Below, in pieces: positions 1 through 7,395 of a stretch of 46,689 nt of DNA (the stretch's first letter is position 1; each line of letters opens with the position of its first letter). This stretch comes from Chloroflexota bacterium (GTDB lineage Bacteria > Chloroflexota > Anaerolineae > JAAEKA01): positions 1 to 46,689 of the forward strand of contig JAYELL010000028.1 in assembly GCA_034717495.1 (NCBI GenBank), written 5' to 3'. Position numbers and translations under genes: made by a program. The notes under the pieces are model-generated. The model was not told where the DNA came from. It saw only the letters and a list, made by a program, of their open reading frames with translations, and ran no database searches.

Positions 1-345
1 CATGAGGAGAACGTGGCCCAACTATCATTGGCTGAAAGACAACCTCTGGTTGAGTCACTGACCGAACGAGAACTGGACGTCCTGAGATTGCTGAAAACGA
101 GTCTTTCAGCCACGGAAATCGCCGGTGTTGGCTTTGCAGATGTGATATCAATCGGAGCCCTCAGTATCGCAGTGTTGCTGATCCTTGCAATTAGAGAGGT
201 TGCCAGCCCAATGACCGCCATTATCGTGATTGCTATCGTATGCGGGATTGGGTTGGCTACCGGCGCACTACAGGCTGAAGCTGCGACAATTCAAAGCAGG
301 CGAGAGGGGAAATCCCCCACCGATTGCAGAGGGACTCGCGCATGA
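1..345 (+). pseudogene. LuxR-type HTH stub run into a two-helix membrane segment (5' end outside window)
   Basis: The frame is open from the first base, so the gene probably starts upstream; an internal GTG lies at 13. The first part carries the opening of a LuxR/GerE helix-turn-helix (LTERELDVLRLLKTSLSATE), as at the C-terminus of ATP-dependent LuxR/MalT regulators. The motif breaks off after about 25 residues, before the recognition helix, and runs into a hydrophobic stretch with two likely membrane helices and a basic tail. An in-frame GTG at 142 could start a separate small membrane protein. The stop TGA overlaps the ATG of the next gene at 342 (ATGA). I read this as a deletion fusion of a regulator C-terminus with a small membrane-protein gene. 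The fragment cannot bind DNA as a normal LuxR domain. Confidence 0.5.
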
Positions 346-614
346 GCAGCATCCGAGCATCCGACGCTCCTTGTTTTTACGAGATTCGGGTCAATGGTTG
401 CCTGGATCCGAAATGGTCGGACTGGTTCGATGGCTTTATCATCAGTTCTTGCAGCGACGGCGAGAGCCTGCTGGTTGGCCCGGTTCCCGATCAGGCTGCT
501 TTACACGGCCTGCTGGCAAAGATCCGTGACGTGGGATTGGCCTTGCTGCTGGTTAAACGAGTGGAGAGCGACGACCCGTCATGGACATCGCACAATTTTG
601 GAGAATATCGATGA
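342..614 (+). CDS. Conserved hypothetical protein, 90 aa
   Basis: This is a soluble protein of 90 residues. The ATG at 342 follows a GAGGG-like ribosome site and overlaps the upstream stop. The body contains YEIRVNGCLDPKWSDWFDG near the N-terminus and GPVPDQAALHGLLAKIRD in the middle. From memory this resembles a family of about 90-residue proteins seen in Chloroflexota genomes that has no known function; I have no database result to support that. No signal peptide, metal motif or enzyme motif is visible. Its stop overlaps the next ATG at 611 (ATGA), so it is probably translated together with the small membrane protein that follows. Confidence 0.65.
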   Translation: MSSIRASDAPCFYEIRVNGCLDPKWSDWFDGFIISSCSDGESLLVGPVPDQAALHGLLAKIRDVGLALLLVKRVESDDPSWTSHNFGEYR

Positions 615-790
615 AAAAATACACTGGATGGATCGCCTTTGCTTTGCTCGTTGTCGGCACGCTGGGTCTCCTGGCGAATGAGATGATTTTCGACTGGGGC
701 AGCCCTGCCACACTGATGTTCGCTGTTTTCAATGTAGTAGGATTGGCTTTGCTGGCTTTTGTGCATTGGGGTATGAAACAAGGCAACTGA
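611..790 (+). CDS. Small two-helix membrane protein, 59 aa
   Basis: The start is the ATG at 611, which overlaps the previous stop and follows GGAG at about 600. An in-frame upstream ATG at 581 would lie inside the previous gene and is less likely. The protein begins MKKYTGW and has two hydrophobic stretches (roughly residues 5-23 and 34-52), so it should be an integral membrane protein. No family is recognised. Tight coupling to the 90-aa gene suggests the two act together. Confidence 0.55.
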   Translation: MKKYTGWIAFALLVVGTLGLLANEMIFDWGSPATLMFAVFNVVGLALLAFVHWGMKQGN

Positions 791-809
791 GAACGGAAGA
801 GACCAGGAT

Positions 810-1316
810 ATGAAATCAGAAGACATCCTGATGAACATCATCATCGAACAAACACAAGAAGAAGACATTCCCGCACTCACGAAAGCCATGACCCACGCCT
901 TTGATCATGACGCTCAGGTCCATCTGGGCGTCGAAAAGGGAGGGCCCGAGGGCTACGACGACGGCGGATTCTTTCGTAAGTGGCTTTTCTCCTATGATGA
1001 GAGCGATGGCTACAAAATCCTGCTCGATGATGAAGTCATTGGCGGCATCATCGTCTGGGTGTTCGAGCACCACAAAAACAGGGTGGGGGTAATCTTTGTC
1101 GACCCCGATTATCAAGACCATGGCATCGGCGCTACTGCCTGGCGGTTCATCGAGCAGGCCTACCTGGAGACCGAGAGTTGGACGCTGGGAACCCCCAGTT
1201 GGGCCGTGAAGAACCACTATTTCTACGAGAGGAAGTGTGGATTCACGAAAATCGGGGAGGAAGAGCCGCCAGACCGCTCCGGCGTTTCATTCATCTATCA
1301 GAAGGTGATGAAATGA
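810..1316 (+). CDS. GNAT-family N-acetyltransferase
   Basis: This 168-residue protein has the GNAT fold signature. A beta strand (VGVIFVDPDYQ) runs into the acetyl-CoA pyrophosphate loop QDHGIGATAW, which matches the Q/R-x-x-G-x-G/A pattern, around residues 93-112. The C-terminal segment with FYERKCGFTKIGEE is the usual last beta hairpin. The substrate cannot be told. ATG 810 is preceded by AGGAT at very short spacing; ATG 831 (MNIIIEQ) is an alternative start and matches the usual GNAT N-terminus better. It lies 19 bp after the small membrane gene in the same direction, so it may share its transcript. Confidence 0.8.
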   Translation: MKSEDILMNIIIEQTQEEDIPALTKAMTHAFDHDAQVHLGVEKGGPEGYDDGGFFRKWLFSYDESDGYKILLDDEVIGGIIVWVFEHHKNRVGVIFVDPDYQDHGIGATAWRFIEQAYLETESWTLGTPSWAVKNHYFYERKCGFTKIGEEEPPDRSGVSFIYQKVMK

Positions 1317-1433
1317 GAACATTTCTGACGGATTAGCCACATGACCAATGCCCGAATTCCCCTCCTGCCCGATGCAACGACGGTCGATTTGCCGTAAACT
1401 GAGGGCTAGAATTGGGTTTCTCCTCCTTGATTC

Positions 1434-1467
1434 GGGTGGAGGGGTGAGTTGCGACACCTCTCCACCC
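1434..1467. repeat. Strong 12-bp hairpin in the 1317-1534 spacer
   Basis: GGGTGGAGGGGT (1434-1445) pairs with ACCTCTCCACCC (1456-1467) with one G-T wobble across a 10-base loop. No T-run follows on the + strand, so it is not a plain intrinsic terminator in that direction. It lies in the 218-bp spacer ahead of the 75-aa gene at 1535 and could be a leader RNA structure or a dispersed repeat. Nothing else is recognised in this spacer. Confidence 0.55.
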
Positions 1468-1534
1468 ACAAAATGGGCATCCACCCTGGCCCCACTTCAC
1501 AATGGGCTGAATCTTTGGAGGGTTAGATTTCGGT

Positions 1535-1762
1535 ATGGTTATCATTCACTTGCATGGAGATTCTAACTGCGCAAGGCCCGGCTGCCCTTCCTCTACCATC
1601 TACATCCGGGTGGAAGGCATCAAAGCCAAGGCCCGGTTGGCGGAAGAGGCGGGCGGACTGGTCGTGATCCCACCGGAAGAAGTGGTTCCGGTGGGATCAA
1701 AAATCTGTTTGTTCAACGAGCCATCTGGCGTAACCCTGGCAATGTTGGAGCACATAAAATGA
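1535..1762 (+). CDS. Hypothetical protein, 75 aa, coupled to the beta-lactamase-like gene
   Basis: This small soluble protein has a Cys pair (CARPGC) near residues 12-17 and a segment IPPEEVVPVGSK in the middle. GGAGGG at 1517-1522 is a little far from the ATG. The stop TGA overlaps the ATG of the following lipoprotein gene at 1759, which supports real translation. Part of its coding sequence is a perfect 13-bp inverted repeat (1666-1698). I do not recognise the family and assign no function. Confidence 0.45.
   Translation: MVIIHLHGDSNCARPGCPSSTIYIRVEGIKAKARLAEEAGGLVVIPPEEVVPVGSKICLFNEPSGVTLAMLEHIK
1666..1698. repeat. Perfect 13-bp inverted repeat inside a coding sequence
   Basis: GATCCCACCGGAA at 1666-1678 is matched exactly by its reverse complement at 1686-1698 across a 7-base loop, followed by AAAA. 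The hairpin sits about 60 bases upstream of the next start codon at 1759, where it could affect translational coupling or transcript stability. The regulatory role is inference. Confidence 0.7.
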
Positions 1763-3237
1763 AACGAAAATGCTTTGTTCTGTATTTTATAATGGCAGTG
1801 TCATTCCTCCTGACAGCCTGCCTTTCCCCACTAGATCTAGAATCTATCCCGACTGTTGAAGTTCAGCTATCAGCTTCGGTCATTGAGCAGACCCCAATCT
1901 CCACGCCAGAACCGACACCAATCTATCCCGGCGCAGAATGGCAATGGGTTGAGTCAGCCGAGGCGCTGGGCTGGGATACTGAAAAGCTGGCCCGCGCCAA
2001 AGCCTACGCTGAAAAAATCGGGTCAGCAGCCGTGATGATCATTGACAATGGCATCGTGGTTGATGGCTGGGGCGATCTCACTCGTGAATTCAAATGCCAC
2101 TCCATGCGCAAGAGCTTGCTGAGCGCACTTTATGGCATTTACGTGGCCGACGGCAAGATCGATATCACCATGACCCTGGCGGAGCTAGGCATCGATGATA
2201 AGACGCCGCTGACTGAAGTTGAGAAGCAAGCTACGGTCGCCGATCTGCTCAAAGCACGATCAGGTATTTATATCCCAGCGGCAGGTGAGGCGGCTTCAAT
2301 GAGAGCAGATCGTCCCGAACGAGGCAGCCACCCACCTGGCACATTCTGGTACTACAACAACTGGGATTTCAACGCCCTGGGCAGCATTTTCGACCAGCTC
2401 TCAGGCGAAAAGGACATCTACGACGCTTTCGATGAGCGCATTGCACAGCCCATCGGCATGCAACAGTTACGCGCGACGCACAACCGCTACGATTACGTCT
2501 CCTACTCTCAGCACCCCTACTACGGTTTTCGTATGAGTACAGAAGACCTGGCCCGCTTTGGTTTGCTGTTTCTGCGTGACGGACGCTGGAACGACGAGCA
2601 AATCGTCCCCGCCGAGTGGCTGGCTGAGAGTACGACCAGCTACTCAGAAATCGGGCCTAACAGCGGCTACGGCTACATGTGGTGGACAGGTGAAGGCACG
2701 GGTCTATTCCCCACCGTCGATGTGGGGGGACACAGCTATCGGGCCTCGGGCTACAGCGGCCAGGAATTGATCATCCTGCCCGAACACGATCTGGTGGTCG
2801 CCCATCGCGTCGACACCTACGCCGGAGATAGGGTCGGCGAGCAACATATCGGCGTGCTGTTGTGGATGATCCTGGATGCCGCGGGCAAGCAGGCGGGGCC
2901 AAAACCCCCCGTTGTCGATCTGGCCACAGGAGAGCGCCTGGCGGGCAAAAAACTTGAAAACGCCCTAATTGATGGTAAGCTGTGGGTGACTGCTGATGAT
3001 AACACCATTGACATCATAATCAGCCCAGAGGGAGATATTACCCTTAAATCGAGTGGCCAGATTGTCGACAGCGGGCATTGGCGCGTCGATGGCGGAAATT
3101 TCTGCCTGATCTTGGAGTCTTTTCAGGGGGTGGAACAGTGTGGCGTCGTGATCCACGATGGCGAGCTAATGAAGTTCTACGGCTCTGATGGATTTTTATC
3201 GCTTGAAGCTTTCTACGATAATCCGGTTACCCGATGA
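1759..3237 (+). CDS. Serine hydrolase lipoprotein, class C beta-lactamase/esterase fold
   Basis: This 492-residue protein is of the PF00144 type. The N-terminus is a lipoprotein signal peptide with lipobox LTAC (Cys about residue 21), followed by a Thr/Pro-rich linker, so the enzyme should be anchored outside the cytoplasmic membrane. The nucleophile motif is S-M-R-K (SxxK) near residue 115, the tyrosine motif is Y-N-N (YxN) in WYYNNWDFNALG near residue 200, and GGHSYRASGYSGQ near residue 325 is at the HxG-like position. About 130 C-terminal residues form an extra beta-rich region. The family includes beta-lactamases, esterases and peptidases, and the substrate cannot be told here. ATGA overlaps link it to the genes on both sides. 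Confidence 0.85.
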   Translation: MKRKCFVLYFIMAVSFLLTACLSPLDLESIPTVEVQLSASVIEQTPISTPEPTPIYPGAEWQWVESAEALGWDTEKLARAKAYAEKIGSAAVMIIDNGIVVDGWGDLTREFKCHSMRKSLLSALYGIYVADGKIDITMTLAELGIDDKTPLTEVEKQATVADLLKARSGIYIPAAGEAASMRADRPERGSHPPGTFWYYNNWDFNALGSIFDQLSGEKDIYDAFDERIAQPIGMQQLRATHNRYDYVSYSQHPYYGFRMSTEDLARFGLLFLRDGRWNDEQIVPAEWLAESTTSYSEIGPNSGYGYMWWTGEGTGLFPTVDVGGHSYRASGYSGQELIILPEHDLVVAHRVDTYAGDRVGEQHIGVLLWMILDAAGKQAGPKPPVVDLATGERLAGKKLENALIDGKLWVTADDNTIDIIISPEGDITLKSSGQIVDSGHWRVDGGNFCLILESFQGVEQCGVVIHDGELMKFYGSDGFLSLEAFYDNPVTR

Positions 3238-3767
3238 GCACCAAATCGACTTGGAGTACATCAAAAACGAATCGCCTCCTGAATTTTGCGACTGTCCACC
3301 CCTTCCTGTTCGTGCTGCTGGCCATCGCCGGTTGGATCCTGCTGGGTTCACTTGGCACGGTGGTGGCCATGTTTGTGCTGGATGCCCCCTTCACCGATGT
3401 GGTCGTGCAGTCGACCGGATCGCTGGTGGCGACAGCCTGCGTTTTGGCGTTGGCCTGGCGCTGGGGTTGGCTAAAATCGGCAGGAATCACCCGATTGGGC
3501 GGGCTAAGATTGTGGTTGATTACATTGGCCGCCGCAGTCTACGTCATCATCGCCTACCAATTGGCCTTTTTTGGTGAGATCGCCTTGAATCTGGATCAAC
3601 TCAACGGCGCTGAAGCCCATCAAATCCTCATGCACCAGGCAGTGGTCGGCTTTGCGGAAGAGACCATGTTCAGGGGCATCCTGCTCTTTGCCCTGGTGCG
3701 GGTGTGGGGCGATTCCCGGAACTTTCTGATCAAGAGTCTGCAAGTTCGGGTGGCTCGGCAAAGCTAA
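3234..3767 (+). pseudogene. CPBP intramembrane protease, C-terminally truncated
   Basis: This 177-residue membrane protein has four or so hydrophobic helices and the first catalytic motif of CPBP (CAAX/Abi) proteases, EETMFRG (EExxxR), near residue 143. The family also needs later helices with an FxxxH motif and a final His/Asn motif; these are missing. The frame leaves family-like sequence at about 3715 (after RVWGDSR) and ends inside the 3' end of the oppositely oriented DUF2344 gene. The likely reading is a rearrangement joint that removed the 3' half. Its ATG overlaps the upstream stop. Proteolytic activity is unlikely without the second motif. Confidence 0.65.
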
Positions 3768-4443
3768 GGCGCATACGGTCAAGGCGATGGGACGATTCTT
3801 CCAGACCCAGCGAACGAAGGACGGAATCGGGCCGTCCCGTGGCACCAGGCTCGCTGCGTAAGATCATGGACAGCCGGTGCCAATCTGATTCGGGTGCCCC
3901 GTCATAGCTCAGCGCCAGGATCAATGGGCGAAGATCATAATGCACTGTCTTGCCTTTTCGGCGACGGGTACTGGGCAGTTCCGTTGCCTGCAAAACCCGA
4001 TCGATGGCGTCACGGATTTCCTCCTCAGACAGGTCGGTCCGGAGGTCGACCTGCCATTCCGTCGAGCGTAGCAGGTTCTGCAGAGCTTTCGTCTTGAGAG
4101 GCGCTTCGGATACCTCGATCAGGGTCAGGCCAGCGGGCAGCTGTGGCGCGACCTTTGTAACAAAATCCTCCGGCGCCATGGACTCGTTCAAGATGATATC
4201 CAACAGCTCGTGACGGCCGGTTGCACCAATGGGAAGGGCCGAGGCAAACTGCAGTTTCGCCTGGGGATTGAATCCCTGTGAATAGGCCAGTGGTAGATCA
4301 GCCCGCCGCAATGCGCGCTCCCAGGTGCGCGCGAAATCGAGGTGCCCCACGTATTTCAAGCAGTCATCCTTTTTGTAGGTGATACGCAACCGCTGTTGGG
4401 TGGGCATGTCGCCAGTCTCTGTTTTTGAAGCTTCTTGGCTCAT
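3730..4443 (-). CDS. DUF2344 / radical SAM-linked protein (TIGR03936-type)
   Basis: This 237-residue protein contains the family's opening YVGHLDFARTWERALRRA and SQGFNPQAKLQFASALPIG. In many bacteria this protein is encoded directly next to, or fused with, the B12-binding-type radical SAM protein of the kind found here at 7396-9459. Its function is unproven; a tRNA or ribosome-related modification is often suspected. I chose ATG 4443 (MSQEASK), preceded by GGTGAAAG; upstream in-frame ATGs at 4455 and 4476 exist. Here treS and a cation exchanger separate it from its radical SAM partner, which is unusual. Confidence 0.8.
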   Translation of the reverse strand: MSQEASKTETGDMPTQQRLRITYKKDDCLKYVGHLDFARTWERALRRADLPLAYSQGFNPQAKLQFASALPIGATGRHELLDIILNESMAPEDFVTKVAPQLPAGLTLIEVSEAPLKTKALQNLLRSTEWQVDLRTDLSEEEIRDAIDRVLQATELPSTRRRKGKTVHYDLRPLILALSYDGAPESDWHRLSMILRSEPGATGRPDSVLRSLGLEESSHRLDRMRLSFAEPPELADS

Positions 4444-4455
4444 TTCTTTCACCAT

Positions 4456-4483
4456 GTTATACTTGCTAATGGTCAATTATCAA
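4456..4483 (-). promoter_or_regulatory. Candidate sigma-A promoter for the DUF2344 gene
   Basis: On the minus strand TTGATA (4483-4478) and TATAAC (4461-4456) are separated by 16 bases. The predicted start point near 4449 would leave only a few bases before ATG 4443, so the message would be nearly leaderless. Confidence 0.35.
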
Positions 4484-4535
4484 TTGTCATTGCTCAATTC
4501 GCTATTTGCCATTGACGATTATTGGGAGGTGCGCT

Positions 4536-6170
4536 GTGGCCATCACCGACGATACACTGTGGTATAAGGATGCCATTTTCTACGAACTGCACCCGCGTGC
4601 GTTCTTCGATAGCGACGGCGATGGCAAGGGTGATCTGGTGGGACTTGCCAGTCGCATGGATTACCTGCAGGAGCTGGGGGTCGACTGCATCTGGCTTTTG
4701 CCCGTCTTTTCCTCTCCGCTCAACGATGATGGTTACGACATCGCCGACTACTACGATATCCATCCCGACTACGGCAGCCTGGACGATTGGATAGCGCTGG
4801 TTCAGGAGGCCCACAATCGTGGCATAAGGGTCATCGCCGACCTGGTCCTCAATCACACCTCCGACCAGCATCCCTGGTTCATGGAATCACGTTCCTCCAC
4901 GGGAAATCCCAAACGGGATTGGTATGTCTGGAGTGATACGGATCAGATGTATCCCGATGCTCGTATCATCTTCCTGGATGTTGAGCCTTCCAACTGGACA
5001 TTCGATGAAACCACCGGGCAGTACTATTGGCATCGTTTTTATGCGTCGCAGCCTGACTTGAACTTCGATAATCCAGCCGTCCGGGAAGAGATGTTAAATG
5101 TGCTGCGCTTCTGGATGGATACCGGTATCGACGGCTTTCGGGCCGATGCGGTCCCCTACCTGATCGAACGTGAGGGGACCAATTGCGAAAACCTGCCCGA
5201 AACCCATGCCATCCTGAAGGATTTGAGGGGGGTGATGGATGCCGAATACCCGGGGCGCATCCTGCTCTGCGAGGCCAACCAGTGGCCTGATGACGTTCGT
5301 CCCTATTTTGGTGATGGCGACGAATTCCACATGAGCTTTCACTTTCCCGTGATGCCCAGGCTCTACATGGCCCTGCGCCGCGCCGACCGCACCGCTATCG
5401 TCGATATCATGTGCCGGACACCCGCCATTCCGGATACCTGTCAATGGTGCACCTTCCTGCGCAACCATGACGAGTTGACCCTGGAGATGGTGACAGAGCA
5501 GGAACGTCACTACATGTGGCATGAATATGCTCCCGAACCCCGCATGCGTCAGAATCTGGGTATCCGGCGCCGGCTGGCTCCGCTGATGGATAATGATCGA
5601 CGCAAGATCGAACTGATGAATTCGATGTTGTTCACGCTGCCCGGCTCACCCATCATCTACTACGGCGACGAGATTGGCATGGGCGACAACATCTGGCTCG
5701 ATGATCGCAACGGGGTTCGTACACCCATGCAGTGGGACGACAGTCCCAATGCGGGCTTTTCCAGCGCGCCAGCGGACCAGCTCTACGAACCGGTCATCGA
5801 CGACGCGAGCTTCGGATATCAGCGGGTCAACGTGGCTGCCCAGCGAGTAGATCCGGACTCTCTATTCCACGCCATCCGCCGCTTCATCGCGGTTCGCAAA
5901 CAGCACAAGGTCTTTGGTCGGGGCGACCTGGTCTTTCTTGAACCAGCTGATCTTGCCGTCCTGGCTTATCTCCGTGCCTTCGAGGGCGAGGTCGTTCTTG
6001 CTGTTCACAATCTGACAGACTCGCACCGAACTGTCACCCTGCCTTCGGTCGATTTCGAAGGCGCACAGCCAGTTGATCTCCTGCGGGATGAACCCTGGCC
6101 GGCTGCTTCGGCAACATCCTACGAAATCACGTTGCCGCCCTACGGATATCTCTGGTTAAGACTGCGATAG
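4536..6170 (+). CDS. treS: Trehalose synthase (maltose alpha-D-glucosyltransferase)
   Basis: TreS interconverts maltose and trehalose in the cytoplasm. The 544-residue protein is a GH13 barrel with DLVLNHTS near residue 110, the nucleophile in [17 protein letters not shown] near residue 202, the acid/base Glu in LLCEANQWP near 245 and the third Asp in [10 protein letters not shown] near 311. The [13 protein letters not shown] stretch and the segment [18 protein letters not shown] are typical of TreS rather than other GH13 enzymes. Length fits a stand-alone TreS without the fused maltokinase. The start is GTG 4536, six bases after GGGAGG at 4524-4529. Genes on both sides point the other way, so it is transcribed alone. 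Confidence 0.93.
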   Translation: MAITDDTLWYKDAIFYELHPRAFFDSDGDGKGDLVGLASRMDYLQELGVDCIWLLPVFSSPLNDDGYDIADYYDIHPDYGSLDDWIALVQEAHNRGIRVIADLVLNHTSDQHPWFMESRSSTGNPKRDWYVWSDTDQMYPDARIIFLDVEPSNWTFDETTGQYYWHRFYASQPDLNFDNPAVREEMLNVLRFWMDTGIDGFRADAVPYLIEREGTNCENLPETHAILKDLRGVMDAEYPGRILLCEANQWPDDVRPYFGDGDEFHMSFHFPVMPRLYMALRRADRTAIVDIMCRTPAIPDTCQWCTFLRNHDELTLEMVTEQERHYMWHEYAPEPRMRQNLGIRRRLAPLMDNDRRKIELMNSMLFTLPGSPIIYYGDEIGMGDNIWLDDRNGVRTPMQWDDSPNAGFSSAPADQLYEPVIDDASFGYQRVNVAAQRVDPDSLFHAIRRFIAVRKQHKVFGRGDLVFLEPADLAVLAYLRAFEGEVVLAVHNLTDSHRTVTLPSVDFEGAQPVDLLRDEPWPAASATSYEITLPPYGYLWLRLR

Positions 6171-6255
6171 GTGTTTATCCGTTGTTCGACCCAATTTGAA
6201 GCGACCTTGCTTCAGATGGTAGGACGAAATTGCATTTTGTCCAGGCAAGGTGCCG

Positions 6256-6274
6256 GGCAAGATACAATCTTGCC
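6256..6274. terminator. Hairpin between convergent treS and cax
   Basis: GGCAAGAT (6256-6263) and ATCTTGCC (6267-6274) form a perfect 8-bp stem with a 3-base loop in the 122-bp gap between two converging genes. No T-run follows on either side, so termination is inferred from position only. Confidence 0.4.
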
Positions 6275-6292
6275 GTACAATGCGGCCTTGCG

Positions 6293-7366
6293 CTAGAACA
6301 CTGAATTGGGCAGGAAGAAGAAGCCTATTGCCAGAATCAGGTAGACCGCTAACAACATGGAGCCCTCCAACCAATTTGATCTGCCGTCCAGGGCAATGAC
6401 TGCGGCGATCATGGAGGAGGCTATCAGGGCGATCACCTCAAAGTTGTTGAATTCCAGGGCCATCGGATTGCCCATGAGCAGCGAGATAAAGACGAGAACC
6501 GGCGCCACGAAAAGGGCGATCTGCAGGCTGGAACCGTTGGCGATACTCAGGCTGAGATCCATATCGTCCCTGATGGCCACCTGAACTGCCACTGTGTGCT
6601 CGGCCACGTTGCCGATGAGGGGAATGATAATGATCCCCACGAAGAAGGGACTCAATCCCAGCGCATGGGTGACCGGTTCGATCGATCCCAGTAAAAACTC
6701 GCTCATGGCCGCGATTCCAACCACCGAGGCCGTGAGGATTGCCACGGCAATGCCGGTGCTCCATTTTGGCGCCGTGTGGGAGGGTTGCACAGATGGACCT
6801 GCATAATGTTCCTCCGGGGTTCGACTGCGCAGCAAATAGATGATTGACAGCGCATAGATACCGATCATCACCACAGCGGTCGCGAGGCTCAATTTCTCCG
6901 CTCCCCAGAAGTCGGGCTCGATAGCGTGGTTGAAGATGGAGGGCACCGACAGGGCGATAGCTGCCAGGATCAGCATGGTCGCGTCGAGGCCGGCCGCGCG
7001 GCGGTCGAATGATTGCACCCCGTTCTTCAGACCCCCTGCCAGGATCGCCAGCCCCAGCACCAACAGAATGTTGCCCATGATCGAGCCGATCAATGACGCT
7101 TTTACCAGGGCCAGTTGTCCGGCCCGGATGGCGATGATCGTGATGATCAACTCTGCCATGTTGCCGAAGGTGGCGTTCAGCAGGCCACCCAGTCGCGGAC
7201 CCACCTTCTCGGCCAGAACCTCCGTAGCTTCACCCATGAATCCAGCCAGGGGGATGACCGCCGCGGCCGACGCGAAAAACACCACTGTCGGCGACCAGTG
7301 CAGTAGTTCGGCTGCAATGGCGATCGGAACAAAGATCAACATGACCCCAAGGATTTTCTCTCGCAT
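6293..7366 (-). CDS. cax: Ca2+/H+ antiporter, CaCA superfamily (Cax-type)
   Basis: This 357-residue integral membrane protein has about 11 hydrophobic helices. The two alpha-repeat signatures of cation/proton exchangers are present: GNMAELIITIIAIRAG near residue 68 and GNVAEHTVAVQVAIRDD near residue 250. A short hydrophilic loop around residues 180-200 separates the halves. It would export Ca2+ or related cations in exchange for protons. The start ATG 7366 has a strong AAGGAGGA site. It begins 29 bases after the radical SAM gene ends, so the two are probably co-transcribed, although no functional link is known. Confidence 0.9.
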   Translation of the reverse strand: MREKILGVMLIFVPIAIAAELLHWSPTVVFFASAAAVIPLAGFMGEATEVLAEKVGPRLGGLLNATFGNMAELIITIIAIRAGQLALVKASLIGSIMGNILLVLGLAILAGGLKNGVQSFDRRAAGLDATMLILAAIALSVPSIFNHAIEPDFWGAEKLSLATAVVMIGIYALSIIYLLRSRTPEEHYAGPSVQPSHTAPKWSTGIAVAILTASVVGIAAMSEFLLGSIEPVTHALGLSPFFVGIIIIPLIGNVAEHTVAVQVAIRDDMDLSLSIANGSSLQIALFVAPVLVFISLLMGNPMALEFNNFEVIALIASSMIAAVIALDGRSNWLEGSMLLAVYLILAIGFFFLPNSVF

Positions 7367-7395
7367 ACTTCCTCCTTATGGACAGATGCTGTTCT

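Noticed and set aside
1348-1566. A 72-codon plus-strand frame in the spacer before the 75-aa gene.
   Set aside because: It has no ribosome site, crosses the 12-bp hairpin, and overlaps the better-supported frame at 1535.
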